Shown in pieces: positions 1 through 7,824 of a stretch of DNA of 64,000 nucleotides. The notes beneath the pieces are model-generated. The model had not been told where the DNA came from, did no database searches, and saw only the letters and a program-made list of their open reading frames with translations. The stretch's first letter is position 1. Each line of letters opens with the position of its first letter. Made by a program: the position numbers and the translations under genes. The stretch is from CBDDFV01 sp965227335 (GTDB lineage Bacteria; Planctomycetota; Phycisphaerae; Phycisphaerales; SM1A02): positions 124,001-188,000 of the forward strand of contig CBDDFV010000010.1 of assembly GCA_965227335.1 (NCBI GenBank). Direction: 5' to 3'.

Positions 1-1401
1 CGATCCCGGCACCCACGTCATCTTCACGACGCCGGTCGGCCCGTTGCGTTGTTTGGCGATGATCAGTTCCGCCACCCCGACCTTGTCCGGGTTGAGATCC
101 GCCCAGTCCGGGTCCGCCTGGTGGTAGTACTCCTCGCGATGGAGCATCGTGACGACGTCGGCGTCCTGCTCGATCGACCCCGACTCGCGCAGATCGCTCA
201 TGCGGGGCCGATGCCCTTCGCGATTCTCGCTGCCGCGATTGAGCTGGCTCAGACAGATCACCGGCACGTTCAGCTCGCGGGCCAGCGCCTTGATGCCGCG
301 ACTGATCTCGCTGACCTCGACCTGACGCGATTCAGCGCGGCGGCCGGACGTGAGCAGTTGCAGGTAGTCGATGACGATCGCGTCGAGCCCGTGACGCACC
401 GCCAGCCGACGCGCCTTCGCCCGCAACTGGAGCAGCGACAGGCCCGGCGTGTCGTCGATGTAGATCGGCGCATCCTGAAGCTCGCCGCACGCGCCCATCA
501 GCTTCTGGAAATCCCGGGCCCCGAGCTGGTTGCGACGCAGACGCTGGCTGTCGATCGCGGCGCGGCTGCAGAGCAGACGCTGAACGAGCTGCTGCTTCCC
601 CATCTCCAGACTGAACACCGCCACCCCGTGACCCGCCAGCGCCATGTTCTCCGCCACGTTCAAAGCAAACGCGGTCTTCCCCATCGACGGACGCGCGGCG
701 ACGATGATCATCTCGCCGTGCTGCAGCCCGCTGGTCATCTCATCGAGCTCCACGAACCCCGACGGCACGCCCGTGATGTGCTGACCCTCGCGTGACTCGA
801 GGATCTCCATCGCCTGCTCGATGAGTTCCTTCAGCGACTCCGCCTTGGTCTGCTCCGACTGCTGCGCGATGTGGAAGATCTTCTGCTCCGCGATGTCGAG
901 CAGGTTCACCGCGGCGTCGGGTTCGTGGTACGCGTCGTAGAGGATCTCGCTCGCGGCGCCGATCAGTTCGCGGAGGACGGCCTTCTCGCGGACGAGCCGC
1001 GCGTAGTGCATCGCGTTCGACGCCGACGGCGTGGCTTCCGCCAGTTCGACGAGGTACGCCTGGCCGCCGATCTCCTCGAGGAGCTGGCGGTCGGCGAGCA
1101 GCTGGTTGAGCTGGACGAGGTCGACGGAGGCGTGGGTGTTGTAGAGGTCGACCATGGCGGCGTAGAGCGCGCCGTTGGCCGGGCGATAGAAGTCATCGCG
1201 GCTGCGGATGATCTGCACGACGTCGCCGATGACGACGGGGTCGAGGATCATGGCCCCGAGCAGGCCCATTTCGGCCTCGACGGCGTGCGGGGGGAGCCGG
1301 TCGAAGAGCCGGCCCACGAGGTGCTGATCACGTCGCCGGGCCTCGGCGTCGCTGCGCGTTCCTTCGCGTCCTGACGGCTTCCGTGCGGTGTCGTTGGTCA
1401 T
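1..1401 (-). CDS. dnaB: Replicative DNA helicase DnaB (C-terminus cut by window edge)
   Basis: This is the hexameric helicase that unwinds DNA ahead of the replisome and recruits primase. The frame is open from an ATG at 1401 to the left edge, giving 467 codons with no stop, so the gene continues outside the window. The N-terminal domain contains AEMGLLGAMILDP near residue 45. The RecA-like domain has the Walker A motif ARPSMGKTAFALN, then VFSLEMGK, the Walker B region AIVIDYLQLL, and LSQLNRGSENR followed by RMSDLRESGSIEQDAD. It lies downstream of the HU gene on the same strand, with a strong hairpin in the 92-base spacer. Identification is secure; only the last few residues are missing. Confidence 0.96.
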   Translation of the reverse strand, partial: MTNDTARKPSGREGTRSDAEARRRDQHLVGRLFDRLPPHAVEAEMGLLGAMILDPVVIGDVVQIIRSRDDFYRPANGALYAAMVDLYNTHASVDLVQLNQLLADRQLLEEIGGQAYLVELAEATPSASNAMHYARLVREKAVLRELIGAASEILYDAYHEPDAAVNLLDIAEQKIFHIAQQSEQTKAESLKELIEQAMEILESREGQHITGVPSGFVELDEMTSGLQHGEMIIVAARPSMGKTAFALNVAENMALAGHGVAVFSLEMGKQQLVQRLLCSRAAIDSQRLRRNQLGARDFQKLMGACGELQDAPIYIDDTPGLSLLQLRAKARRLAVRHGLDAIVIDYLQLLTSGRRAESRQVEVSEISRGIKALARELNVPVICLSQLNRGSENREGHRPRMSDLRESGSIEQDADVVTMLHREEYYHQADPDWADLNPDKVGVAELIIAKQRNGPTGVVKMTWVPGS

Positions 1402-1413
1402 GGCCGGAGCATA

Positions 1414-1440
1414 GACGCCGACGGGCGTTCCGTCGGCGTC
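1414..1440. other. Perfect 11-bp hairpin between the HU and dnaB genes
   Basis: GACGCCGACGG (1414-1424) and CCGTCGGCGTC (1430-1440) are exact inverted repeats around a 5-base loop. The hairpin sits 13 bases upstream of the dnaB start and has no T run on the minus strand, so it is not a classical terminator. It could limit read-through from the HU gene or shape the dnaB leader. The core GCCGACGGGCGT recurs at 1483-1494 and 54698-54709. Confidence 0.5.
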
Positions 1441-1493
1441 GCGAAAGGTTGTTCACATGTCGAGTTCGAGCCGGCCGTGGTCGCCGACGGGCG

Positions 1494-1868
1494 TCACTGA
1501 CGGGCGCCGGCCATCGCGTTCCGGGTGTTGATCGTCTCGATCTCGGCGTTGCCGGCCGTCCCGTTCATGCCGGCGCGTTCGGCGGCGTCGTCGAGCGCCT
1601 CCTTCATGAGCCGGCCCACCTTGAACTTCACCGTCTTCTTGGCCGGAACGGGGACCCGCTCGAGGGTCTTCGGATTCTGGGCCATCCGAGGCGCCCGGTC
1701 GCGGATCTCGAACACGCCGAAATCGCGGAACTCGAGCCGGTTGCCCTGGCCGATCTCCTTGATCACGTTATCGAGGAAGGCCTGAACCGTCTTCTTCACC
1801 ACCGTCCGCTTCTGTTGGGTCTCATCCGCGATTCGGTCGATCAGGTCCTTCTTGGTCGTCGTCGCCAT
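1494..1868 (-). CDS. HU/IHF-family DNA-binding protein
   Basis: Small basic histone-like protein that bends and compacts DNA. The 124-residue product starts MATTTKKDLIDRIADE, the usual N-terminal helix of the family. It continues through LEFRDFGVFEIRDR and the DNA-wrapping arm around QNPKTLERVPVPAKKTVKF, ending the canonical fold at about residue 97. About 25 extra residues rich in N, E and A form a tail, longer than the usual 90-95 residue HU. An in-frame start 25 codons upstream exists, but family alignment favours the ATG at 1868. It lies upstream of dnaB on the same strand. Confidence 0.93.
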   Translation of the reverse strand: MATTTKKDLIDRIADETQQKRTVVKKTVQAFLDNVIKEIGQGNRLEFRDFGVFEIRDRAPRMAQNPKTLERVPVPAKKTVKFKVGRLMKEALDDAAERAGMNGTAGNAEIETINTRNAMAGARQ

Positions 1869-2019
1869 GGAATTGCACCCCGCTGCCTTCACTGGTCCGC
1901 CTGAATTGACGCGACGCCCATTTGCCAACGCGGGCCGCCCCACGCAATCGCGTCCTCAAGCGCACTTCCCTTGCCGTTCACAAGTATCAGGCGGACCGTA
2001 GGTTCCGTCAAGCATCGAA

Positions 2020-2448
2020 TCAGAAGCCGTTCGGCCTCGACCGGGTTGACCAGCGGAACGTCGAATACTCGCGCGGGCGTCCATCCAGTATCGACAAACG
2101 TTGCCGAGACTCTCGAATCGCGAACCCCTCGGCCGCCGTTGCCGGCCGCCGGGCCCCCAGTTCCTCATCCCGCCAGCCCGCCTCCGGGCCGTAAGGACCG
2201 GCGATCAGGTACTCCAGACCCGAATATCCGCCGCTCCAGGCCGGAACGGCCACCCGACGCCCCTGCGCCTGACGCGTCTCCGCCACCCCCGACGTCGTCT
2301 CGATCGCCCATCCGGAGTCCGCGGCGGGCCCCCCGCACCCCGCCAACGCCGCCGTGACCAGCGCGCCAGCGACCGCCACGAGTCTCGCCCGAAGACCCGT
2401 GCCCGCCCGTCGGCTGCCTCTCGTCAATGTCGCAGACACCATGGCCAC
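2020..2448 (-). CDS. Putative lipoprotein, probably frameshifted near its 3' end
   Basis: The 142-residue product begins with a basic N-terminus and hydrophobic stretch ending in the lipobox LAGC at about residue 37, so export and lipid anchoring are likely. The body contains SGLEYLIAGPYGPEAGWRDEE; I recognise no family. The last 28 residues look unlike protein (Arg/Ser-rich). Another minus-strand frame is open from about 2135 to a TGA at 1889-1891. It reads plausibly, with segments such as VSATFVDTGWTPARVFDVPL and AIAWGGPRWQMGVASIQ, but it has no start codon of its own. I infer that the native protein switches frame near 2115-2125 and ends at 1889. Lipoprotein call fairly sure; 3' end uncertain. 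Confidence 0.55.
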   Translation of the reverse strand: MAMVSATLTRGSRRAGTGLRARLVAVAGALVTAALAGCGGPAADSGWAIETTSGVAETRQAQGRRVAVPAWSGGYSGLEYLIAGPYGPEAGWRDEELGARRPATAAEGFAIRESRQRLSILDGRPREYSTFRWSTRSRPNGF

Positions 2449-2494
2449 ATCGTAGCCGACCGTCCCGACGCCACGACATCAAAAATACAGCAAA

Positions 2495-3280
2495 TTACGC
2501 AGCACCAGTATGTTGCGTTTCTTTCCGGACGGATGGCGCCTCGGCGGCGGCGGCCGAGGGACCCGTCGACTTCGTGGCGTCCGCCGGCCCGGACCCCTCA
2601 TCGCCGGCCGCCTCGTCCTCGGTCGGTCGGCGTCGACCCCGTCGGAACCGCCGCAGCCAGGCCATCTTCGCCCGCGGCGGTCGCTCATCGGATTGCCGAC
2701 GCTGTCGCCACCAGTTCAGGCCGAACAGCACCGCCATCACGAACACCGCGACACCCAGCAAGGTGAGAATCAGCTCGCCCGTGCTCTCCGTCCCGATGTT
2801 CCTCCCGATCAGATAGCCGATGCCGAGCTGGATCGACACCGTCGCCGCGACACAGCACGCCTCGGCCAGGAAGAAGTGCAGAAACCGCATGTGCAGCAGG
2901 CCCGCCATCGTGATCGCCGGCGTGCGCGAGCCCGGAATGAACCGCGCCATGACGATCACCCAGACGCCCCGCTTCTCGATCTGGTGCTTCGCCTCGAGCA
3001 GCCGCCGCGGGTGCGCGGCACGCTTGAACCATCGCTTGTGCAACAGCGGCGTCCCGTACCGGGAGCACACCGTGAACCACACCAGATCCGCCCCGAGCAC
3101 GCCCGTGTACGCCATCAGCCACGTCAGCGGACCGTTCATCAGGTCCTTCGCGATGAGCGTGCCGGCCGGAATGAGGATGATGTCCTCGCCGAGCGGCACA
3201 CCGACCCCCGACAGCATGAGCAGGCCGAACACCGCCAGCGGTCCGAGGAGGTGCATCGACTCAAGCACGAATTCCTGCAT
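2495..3280 (-). CDS. DedA-family (SNARE-associated) inner-membrane protein
   Basis: 261-residue membrane protein of the DedA/VTT superfamily. Members of this family act in lipid carrier or phospholipid flipping and membrane homeostasis. Diagnostic segments are SGVGVPLGEDIILIPAGTL near the N-terminus and the conserved motif VMARFIPGSRTPAITMAG, followed by two hydrophobic helices (residues ~140-165 and ~180-200). The C-terminus is a long basic, then acidic and Ala-rich tail of about 60 residues that is not part of the domain. Start chosen at ATG 3280; the frame stays open further upstream, but that part runs antisense to the divergent glycerate kinase gene. Family assignment is strong; the substrate is unknown. 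Confidence 0.88.
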   Translation of the reverse strand: MQEFVLESMHLLGPLAVFGLLMLSGVGVPLGEDIILIPAGTLIAKDLMNGPLTWLMAYTGVLGADLVWFTVCSRYGTPLLHKRWFKRAAHPRRLLEAKHQIEKRGVWVIVMARFIPGSRTPAITMAGLLHMRFLHFFLAEACCVAATVSIQLGIGYLIGRNIGTESTGELILTLLGVAVFVMAVLFGLNWWRQRRQSDERPPRAKMAWLRRFRRGRRRPTEDEAAGDEGSGPADATKSTGPSAAAAEAPSVRKETQHTGAA

Positions 3281-3409
3281 TGCGGTCGATTGCTCCGTCG
3301 TCGGTCGCGCCGGGTGATCCCGGGCGGAAGGACCTAGTCTATGCGTCACATCGGTCGCACACCGCGGTCGTCCGATGTGATTTCCGAGAATCGACGACCG
3401 TCGCCCGCC

Positions 3410-4516
3410 ATGCTCCTCATCGCCCCCGACAGCTTCAAGGGAACCGAACACGCCCGCGCCGTCGCCGCCGCGATCGACGCCGGCTGGCGCGACGTCCGAC
3501 CACACGCGACCACCGTCCAGACGCCCCTCAGTGATGGCGGCGAAGGTTTCCTCGACGTTCTCTGCGAACCCCTTCAGGCCGGACGGCGGGAGACCCCCGT
3601 GCATGACCCGTGCGGCCGGTCATGTCGCGCCGCATGGGGATACGCGCCGGTCCAACGCGTCGCCATCGTCGAATTCGCATCGGCGTCCGGCCTGACGCTT
3701 GTGCCGCCCGCGGAACGGACGCCGCGCCGTCTGACGAGTCGCGGGACCGGGGAGTTGATCCGAGCCGCGCTCGACGCGGGCGCGCGGGAGGTGCTCGTCG
3801 GTCTGGGCGGGAGCGCGACGGTCGACGGCGGGATCGGTCTGCTGCAGGGGCTCGGAGCGACGCTGCGCGATGGGGCGGGACGGACGATCGACGAACCCGT
3901 GACGCCCAAGGAGGTCGACCGGGTCGTCGCGATCGATCCGCCGCGATTGCCGACCGGGACCGTGATCCGGGTCGCGTGCGATGTCGAGAATCCGCTGCTC
4001 GGTCCGAACGGCGCGGCGGCGGTCTTCGGCCCCCAGAAGGGCGCCGCGCGGGACGATGTCGTCTGGCTCGAAGCCCGGCTGCGTCATCTCACCGAGGTCA
4101 TCGGCGAGGCGGGGGTGCACGCGGGCGACGGCGCGGCGGGCGGCGCGGGGTACGCCTTGCGCACGGTCGCCGGCGCCCGGCTCGAGCGTGGGGCCGACGT
4201 GGTGCTCGACGCGATCGACTTCGACGCCCGGCTGGAGGACGCGACGCTGGTCATCACCGGCGAGGGCCGGGTGGACGGGCAGTCCCTGATGGGGAAGGCG
4301 TGCGTCGCCGCAGCGCTGCGAGCGGCGCGACGGGGCGTGCCGACCTGGCTGCTGGCGGGTGAGATCGCGCCGGGGGTGCGGGAGGATCCGCGGTTCGACC
4401 TCTTCGTCGAGATGATCAGCGTCGCCGCGACGTGTGGGGCGGAGCGGGCGATCAGCGAGCCCGCGGCGGCGATCCGGGAGACCGCCGGGCGTCTGGCGGC
4501 CCGGCATCGGGCCTGA
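3410..4516 (+). CDS. Glycerate 2-kinase (GarK/GlxK family)
   Basis: Phosphorylates D-glycerate to 2-phosphoglycerate using ATP, feeding glycerate into lower glycolysis. The 368-residue length fits the family. Diagnostic motifs are the N-terminal LLIAPDSFKGT, PLSDGGEGFLDVL near residue 45, GLGGSATVDGGIGLLQGLGA in the centre, and VITGEGRVDGQSLMGKA near the C-terminus. The ATG at 3410 matches the conserved start of relatives; the frame is open 23 codons further upstream but that part is not family-like. It is divergent from the DedA gene. No glyoxylate or glucarate pathway genes lie nearby, so physiological context is unclear. Confidence 0.93.
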   Translation: MLLIAPDSFKGTEHARAVAAAIDAGWRDVRPHATTVQTPLSDGGEGFLDVLCEPLQAGRRETPVHDPCGRSCRAAWGYAPVQRVAIVEFASASGLTLVPPAERTPRRLTSRGTGELIRAALDAGAREVLVGLGGSATVDGGIGLLQGLGATLRDGAGRTIDEPVTPKEVDRVVAIDPPRLPTGTVIRVACDVENPLLGPNGAAAVFGPQKGAARDDVVWLEARLRHLTEVIGEAGVHAGDGAAGGAGYALRTVAGARLERGADVVLDAIDFDARLEDATLVITGEGRVDGQSLMGKACVAAALRAARRGVPTWLLAGEIAPGVREDPRFDLFVEMISVAATCGAERAISEPAAAIRETAGRLAARHRA

Positions 4517-4714
4517 GGGGGTTATCGGGATGGCGGGCGGGGGTTGCGGGTGAGGATCGGGGCCTGAATCGGGGATCTGCTGCAAGACTGGAGGGGGGTG
4601 AGACGTCTGATCCTGTGAGAGGACCGCGGTGCGCTGTTGTTGTCGCGTGGCGGTTGCGATTTGCGACGATGCGGCGGGACCGTTGGTTCGGTCAGGCTGC
4701 GAGGAGACGAGTGC

Positions 4715-6313
4715 ATGGCCCTTTTCACCGGCCCGACCGCGAACAAGATCGGTTTTCTGCTTTGTCGGGTGATCGTCCCGTTGTGGGTCGTCACGGGGGC
4801 GCTGTTCAAGCTGTTCCACGCCTCGCCCAAGACATTGCCGAAGGGCATCGTCGAGGTCTTCTTCAAGAACATGGGCATGGACCTGGGGCATCTGCTGGCG
4901 ACGATCCTCGCCCTGGAGTTCTTCGCGGCGGCGGTGATGTTCTTCATCCGTCCGCTCGCGCGGGCGATGGCGATCTGGATGATGACGTGCTTCATGGGCG
5001 TCCTGATCTGGGAGATGGTCACCGGGAACTTCGCCAGTTGCGGCTGTTTCGGCAAGGTGACGGTCAGCCCGTGGATCACCTTCACGGTCGACATCGTGCT
5101 CTTGCTCGGCGTGCTCGCCTTTGGTCAGCGGGCGCTGCGTGACGACGAGACTCCCGCGAAGTGGCCGCTGCTGGCGGCGACGCTCATGGTGCTCGTGATG
5201 AGCGTCATCGTCTACGTCCGGATCTGGAATCTCACCGGGACCATGGTCGACCCGAAGCCGGACCCGACCCCGCCGGTCCAGACGAACAATGACGGCGAGA
5301 ACGGCGGCGAGAACGGCGGGCGGGCGGCGGCGACGCCGGACGGACCGTTCGTGGCGCGGACGCCGGATCCCCTGGGCCGGCTCGTCATTCCCGAGGTCGA
5401 CACGTGGGTCGGCAAGCGCTGGGATGAACTCAACATGGCCCGGGTGATGGATCAGTGGCCGAAGGACATCACCGAGGGTCGCTGGTACGTGCTCTGGTAC
5501 AGCGAGACGTGCGAGCACTGCCACGAACTGCTGCTCTACTGGTTTGCGGACCAGACGCTGCCGGCGAAGACGCTGACGGTGGCCGTGCCGCAGTCGGTCG
5601 ACGGGTACGAGGTCGACGGTCTGCTGCCGAATCCGTGTGATGATTGTCTGCAGTTGCGGATGCCGGTCGGATCGGACTACTTCTTCACGCCGCCGATTCT
5701 GATCGCGATGGAGGACGGCGTCGTTCAGTGCGCGTCGGAAGCGGAGGACGCGGGCGAGGTCGGGTGCAAGATCTTCCACGGCCTCGAAGAGGACGCGGCG
5801 GAGGATGATGCGCCCGCCGGGGAAGCGCCGGCGCCGGAGGCCGCCGCGCCGGCCCCCGCGGTCGACGAAGGTCCCTGGGCGTCGCGGACGCCGGATCCGA
5901 TGAAGAAGCTGATCGTGCCGATGCCGGACGAATGGGCCGGACAGCGCTGGGACAGCCTCGAACTTGCGCGGATCCTGCCGAAGTGGCCGAAGGACATCAA
6001 CGAGGGCGAGTGGTACGTCATCTACTACAGCGAGACGTGCGAGCACTGTCACGAACTGCTGGAGTACTGGTTCTGGGGCGATGACCTCGCCGCGAAGACG
6101 CTGACCGTCGCGATCCCGCAGTCGGTGGAGGGCTTCGAGACCGAGGGCCTCATGCAGAATCCGTGCACCGGCTGTCTGCAGATGCGGGCCCCGGTCGGGG
6201 CGGACTACTTCTTCACCCCGCCGATCCTGATCGCGATCAAGGACGGCGTCGTTCAGTGCGCATCGGAAGCGGAAGGCGCGGATGAGCTGGGGTGCAAGAT
6301 CTTCCACGAGTAA
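4715..6313 (+). CDS. MauE/DoxX-like membrane protein with two tandem six-cysteine domains
   Basis: 532 residues. The first 170 form four or five membrane helices with the CGCFG motif (C109, C111) typical of MauE-type membrane proteins, which support disulfide chemistry. After a Pro/Asn/Gly linker come two copies of a roughly 145-residue domain (about 210-355 and 387-532). The repeats align along their length, sharing WYSETCEHCHELL/YYSETCEHCHELL, NPC-xx-CLQ, DYFFTPPILIA and VVQCASEAE. Each has six cysteines in two CxxC pairs plus two singles (repeat 1: C266, C269, C308, C311, C339, C351). I infer a membrane-bound redox or metal-handling protein; the repeat family is unknown to me. A GAGGAG ribosome site precedes ATG 4715. 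A hairpin-rich repeat follows the gene. Confidence 0.8.
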   Translation: MALFTGPTANKIGFLLCRVIVPLWVVTGALFKLFHASPKTLPKGIVEVFFKNMGMDLGHLLATILALEFFAAAVMFFIRPLARAMAIWMMTCFMGVLIWEMVTGNFASCGCFGKVTVSPWITFTVDIVLLLGVLAFGQRALRDDETPAKWPLLAATLMVLVMSVIVYVRIWNLTGTMVDPKPDPTPPVQTNNDGENGGENGGRAAATPDGPFVARTPDPLGRLVIPEVDTWVGKRWDELNMARVMDQWPKDITEGRWYVLWYSETCEHCHELLLYWFADQTLPAKTLTVAVPQSVDGYEVDGLLPNPCDDCLQLRMPVGSDYFFTPPILIAMEDGVVQCASEAEDAGEVGCKIFHGLEEDAAEDDAPAGEAPAPEAAAPAPAVDEGPWASRTPDPMKKLIVPMPDEWAGQRWDSLELARILPKWPKDINEGEWYVIYYSETCEHCHELLEYWFWGDDLAAKTLTVAIPQSVEGFETEGLMQNPCTGCLQMRAPVGADYFFTPPILIAIKDGVVQCASEAEGADELGCKIFHE

Positions 6314-6413
6314 ACGCGGAAGCGTTCGACCACGGCGTTCTGCGCGGTTCTTCGATGGAGCGTGACCTACATCGTTTCCCGGCGTTCCGGTCTCATGGCG
6401 GAGCCATGGGCGA

Positions 6414-6513
6414 GAGCAACGCCGGCCCATCCGGAGCGGCCGGTGAATCGGCCGCGAAGTGCAGGGAGCGAGTGTGCGGCTGGCCAGCCGCTACGGAGCG
6501 GCGAAAACCAGTC
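6414..6513 (+). repeat. Hairpin-rich intergenic repeat, copy 1 (longer form)
   Basis: Related to 37848-37929. Shared segments include GGCCCATCC, CCGCGAAGTGCAG, GCGAGTGTGCGGCTGGCCAG, and the end GAAAACCAGTC. This copy has about 18 extra bases that form part of a hairpin GCGGCCG-GTGAAT-CGGCCGC. It also has the 16-base palindrome GCGGCTGGCCAGCCGC at 6476-6491 and the hairpin GCCGCT-ACGG-AGCGGC. It fills the gap between the converging MauE-like gene and folP and reaches the folP stop codon. It could act as a two-way terminator, an RNA stabiliser or a REP-type mobile repeat. Confidence 0.8.
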
Positions 6514-7379
6514 TAGCGATCCGTGGGCGCGAGGGCGCACACGACATCGAGCGCCTCGCGGTGCCCGCGGACGTCGTGGACGCGGAAGAGACGGATGCCG
6601 GCGAGCGCCTGTGCGACGGTGACCGCGATCGAACCGGCGACACGCTCGGACGGACGCTTCACGCCGGTGGTCGCGCCGATGAAACTCTTGCGGCTCGCGG
6701 CGGACAGGACCGGACAGCCCAGTTCAAGCTGCATGTCCGGGGCGCGGGCGATCAGCGTGTAGTTGTCGTCCACCGACTTGCCGAAACCGAGGCCCGGGTC
6801 GAGCACGATCGCGTCCGCGTCCACGCCGGCCTCCAGCGCGGCGTCGCGTCGACGGGCGAGGTACGCGATCACGACCTCCGATACGTCCCCGTACTCCGGG
6901 GCGTCATCGTACTGGTCGCTGTAGGAATCCTCCGTCGGATCAAAACGTCGATGCATGAGGATGACGCCCGCGCCGCGCTCCGCCGCGAGCGCGAGCAGGT
7001 CGGGCGACTCCTCCCCCGCCGCGATGTCGTTGACGAGATCCGCCCCCGCCTCCAGCGCGGCGTCGGCGACGGCGGTGAGTGTCGTGTCCACCGAGATCGG
7101 GGCGTTCACCCCCGCCGCGCGAAGTCCCTCGATCACGGGGACGACCCGTCGGATCTGCTCGTCCGCCCGCACGCGTTCCGCGCCGGGGCGGGTCGACTCG
7201 CCGCCGATGTCGATCATCGCGGCGCCGTCGTCGACCAGTTCGATTCCCGCCGCGACCGCGTCATCGGCGTCGGCGAACTGTCCGCCGTCGGAGAAGCTGT
7301 CGGGCGTGACATTGAGAATGCCCATCACGCGGGGGCGGATGAGATCGAGCGAACGGAGTCGGGAGCAGCGGAGGATCAC
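6513..7379 (-). CDS. folP: Dihydropteroate synthase
   Basis: Folate pathway enzyme joining 4-aminobenzoate to hydroxymethyl-dihydropterin diphosphate; the sulfonamide target. All family signatures are visible: VMGILNVTPDSFSDGG near residue 20, MIDIGGESTRPGAERV, SVDTT, DLVNDIAAG, VLDPGLGFGKS and SAASRKSFIGA, with a C-terminal RVHDV. At 288 residues it is of normal length. Translation starts at GTG 7379, overlapping the TGA of the upstream gene (GTGA), so the two are translationally coupled. The stop lies at the edge of an intergenic repeat. Confidence 0.97.
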   Translation of the reverse strand: MILRCSRLRSLDLIRPRVMGILNVTPDSFSDGGQFADADDAVAAGIELVDDGAAMIDIGGESTRPGAERVRADEQIRRVVPVIEGLRAAGVNAPISVDTTLTAVADAALEAGADLVNDIAAGEESPDLLALAAERGAGVILMHRRFDPTEDSYSDQYDDAPEYGDVSEVVIAYLARRRDAALEAGVDADAIVLDPGLGFGKSVDDNYTLIARAPDMQLELGCPVLSAASRKSFIGATTGVKRPSERVAGSIAVTVAQALAGIRLFRVHDVRGHREALDVVCALAPTDR

Positions 7380-7816
7380 GGGCGGGCGTTCTCCGGCCGG
7401 GGGAGCGGCGCGAGGTCGGGTTCGACGAAGGTCGTCTTCGCATCGGGATGCAGACGACGTTCGGGCGAGTAGAAGAACCGCAGGACGTGCTTGTGCATCA
7501 GTTGCGGATGCGTCTCGCAGAACGTCTCGCTGTCGGGGGCGGGGAACGCGGGTTCGTAGGCGGTCATGACGGCGTGGATGAGACGCGCGAAGGCGACGGT
7601 GGTCGTCTCGTTGTAGCCCGACTTCGGACCTTCCGGGACATCGTTCGCGGCGTTATAGCGCTGGATGCCGGCGCGAAGGAAGTCGACGCCGCGCTCCCAG
7701 CCCCAGCGTCGGAGGGCGATGAACGCGACGCGGACGTGGGCCCGGTGGGTCCATTCCTCGAAGGGAAGGGCGCACGATTCGAAGGCGGAGATGAGGTCGT
7801 CATCGGATCGAGTCAT
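7376..7816 (-). CDS. Conserved hypothetical protein coupled to folP
   Basis: 146-residue soluble protein with no signal peptide or membrane segment. Visible features are a His-rich N-terminal helix (FEEWTHRAHVRVAF), a GYNETTTVAFARLIHAVM segment and ETHPQLMHKHVLRFFYSPERR in the C-terminal half. The spread of His, Glu and Asp residues along helices could suit a metal site, but I cannot name a family. The stop codon overlaps the GTG of folP, and the gene starts 8 bases after the permease stop, so the permease, this gene and folP probably share one transcript. Confidence 0.75.
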   Translation of the reverse strand: MTRSDDDLISAFESCALPFEEWTHRAHVRVAFIALRRWGWERGVDFLRAGIQRYNAANDVPEGPKSGYNETTTVAFARLIHAVMTAYEPAFPAPDSETFCETHPQLMHKHVLRFFYSPERRLHPDAKTTFVEPDLAPLPRPENARP

Positions 7817-7824
7817 GCCGCGCC

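Noticed and set aside
3620..6430. 936-codon minus-strand frame over glycerate kinase and the MauE-like gene
   Set aside because: Antisense artefact of GC-rich third positions; the plus-strand frames carry full family motifs.
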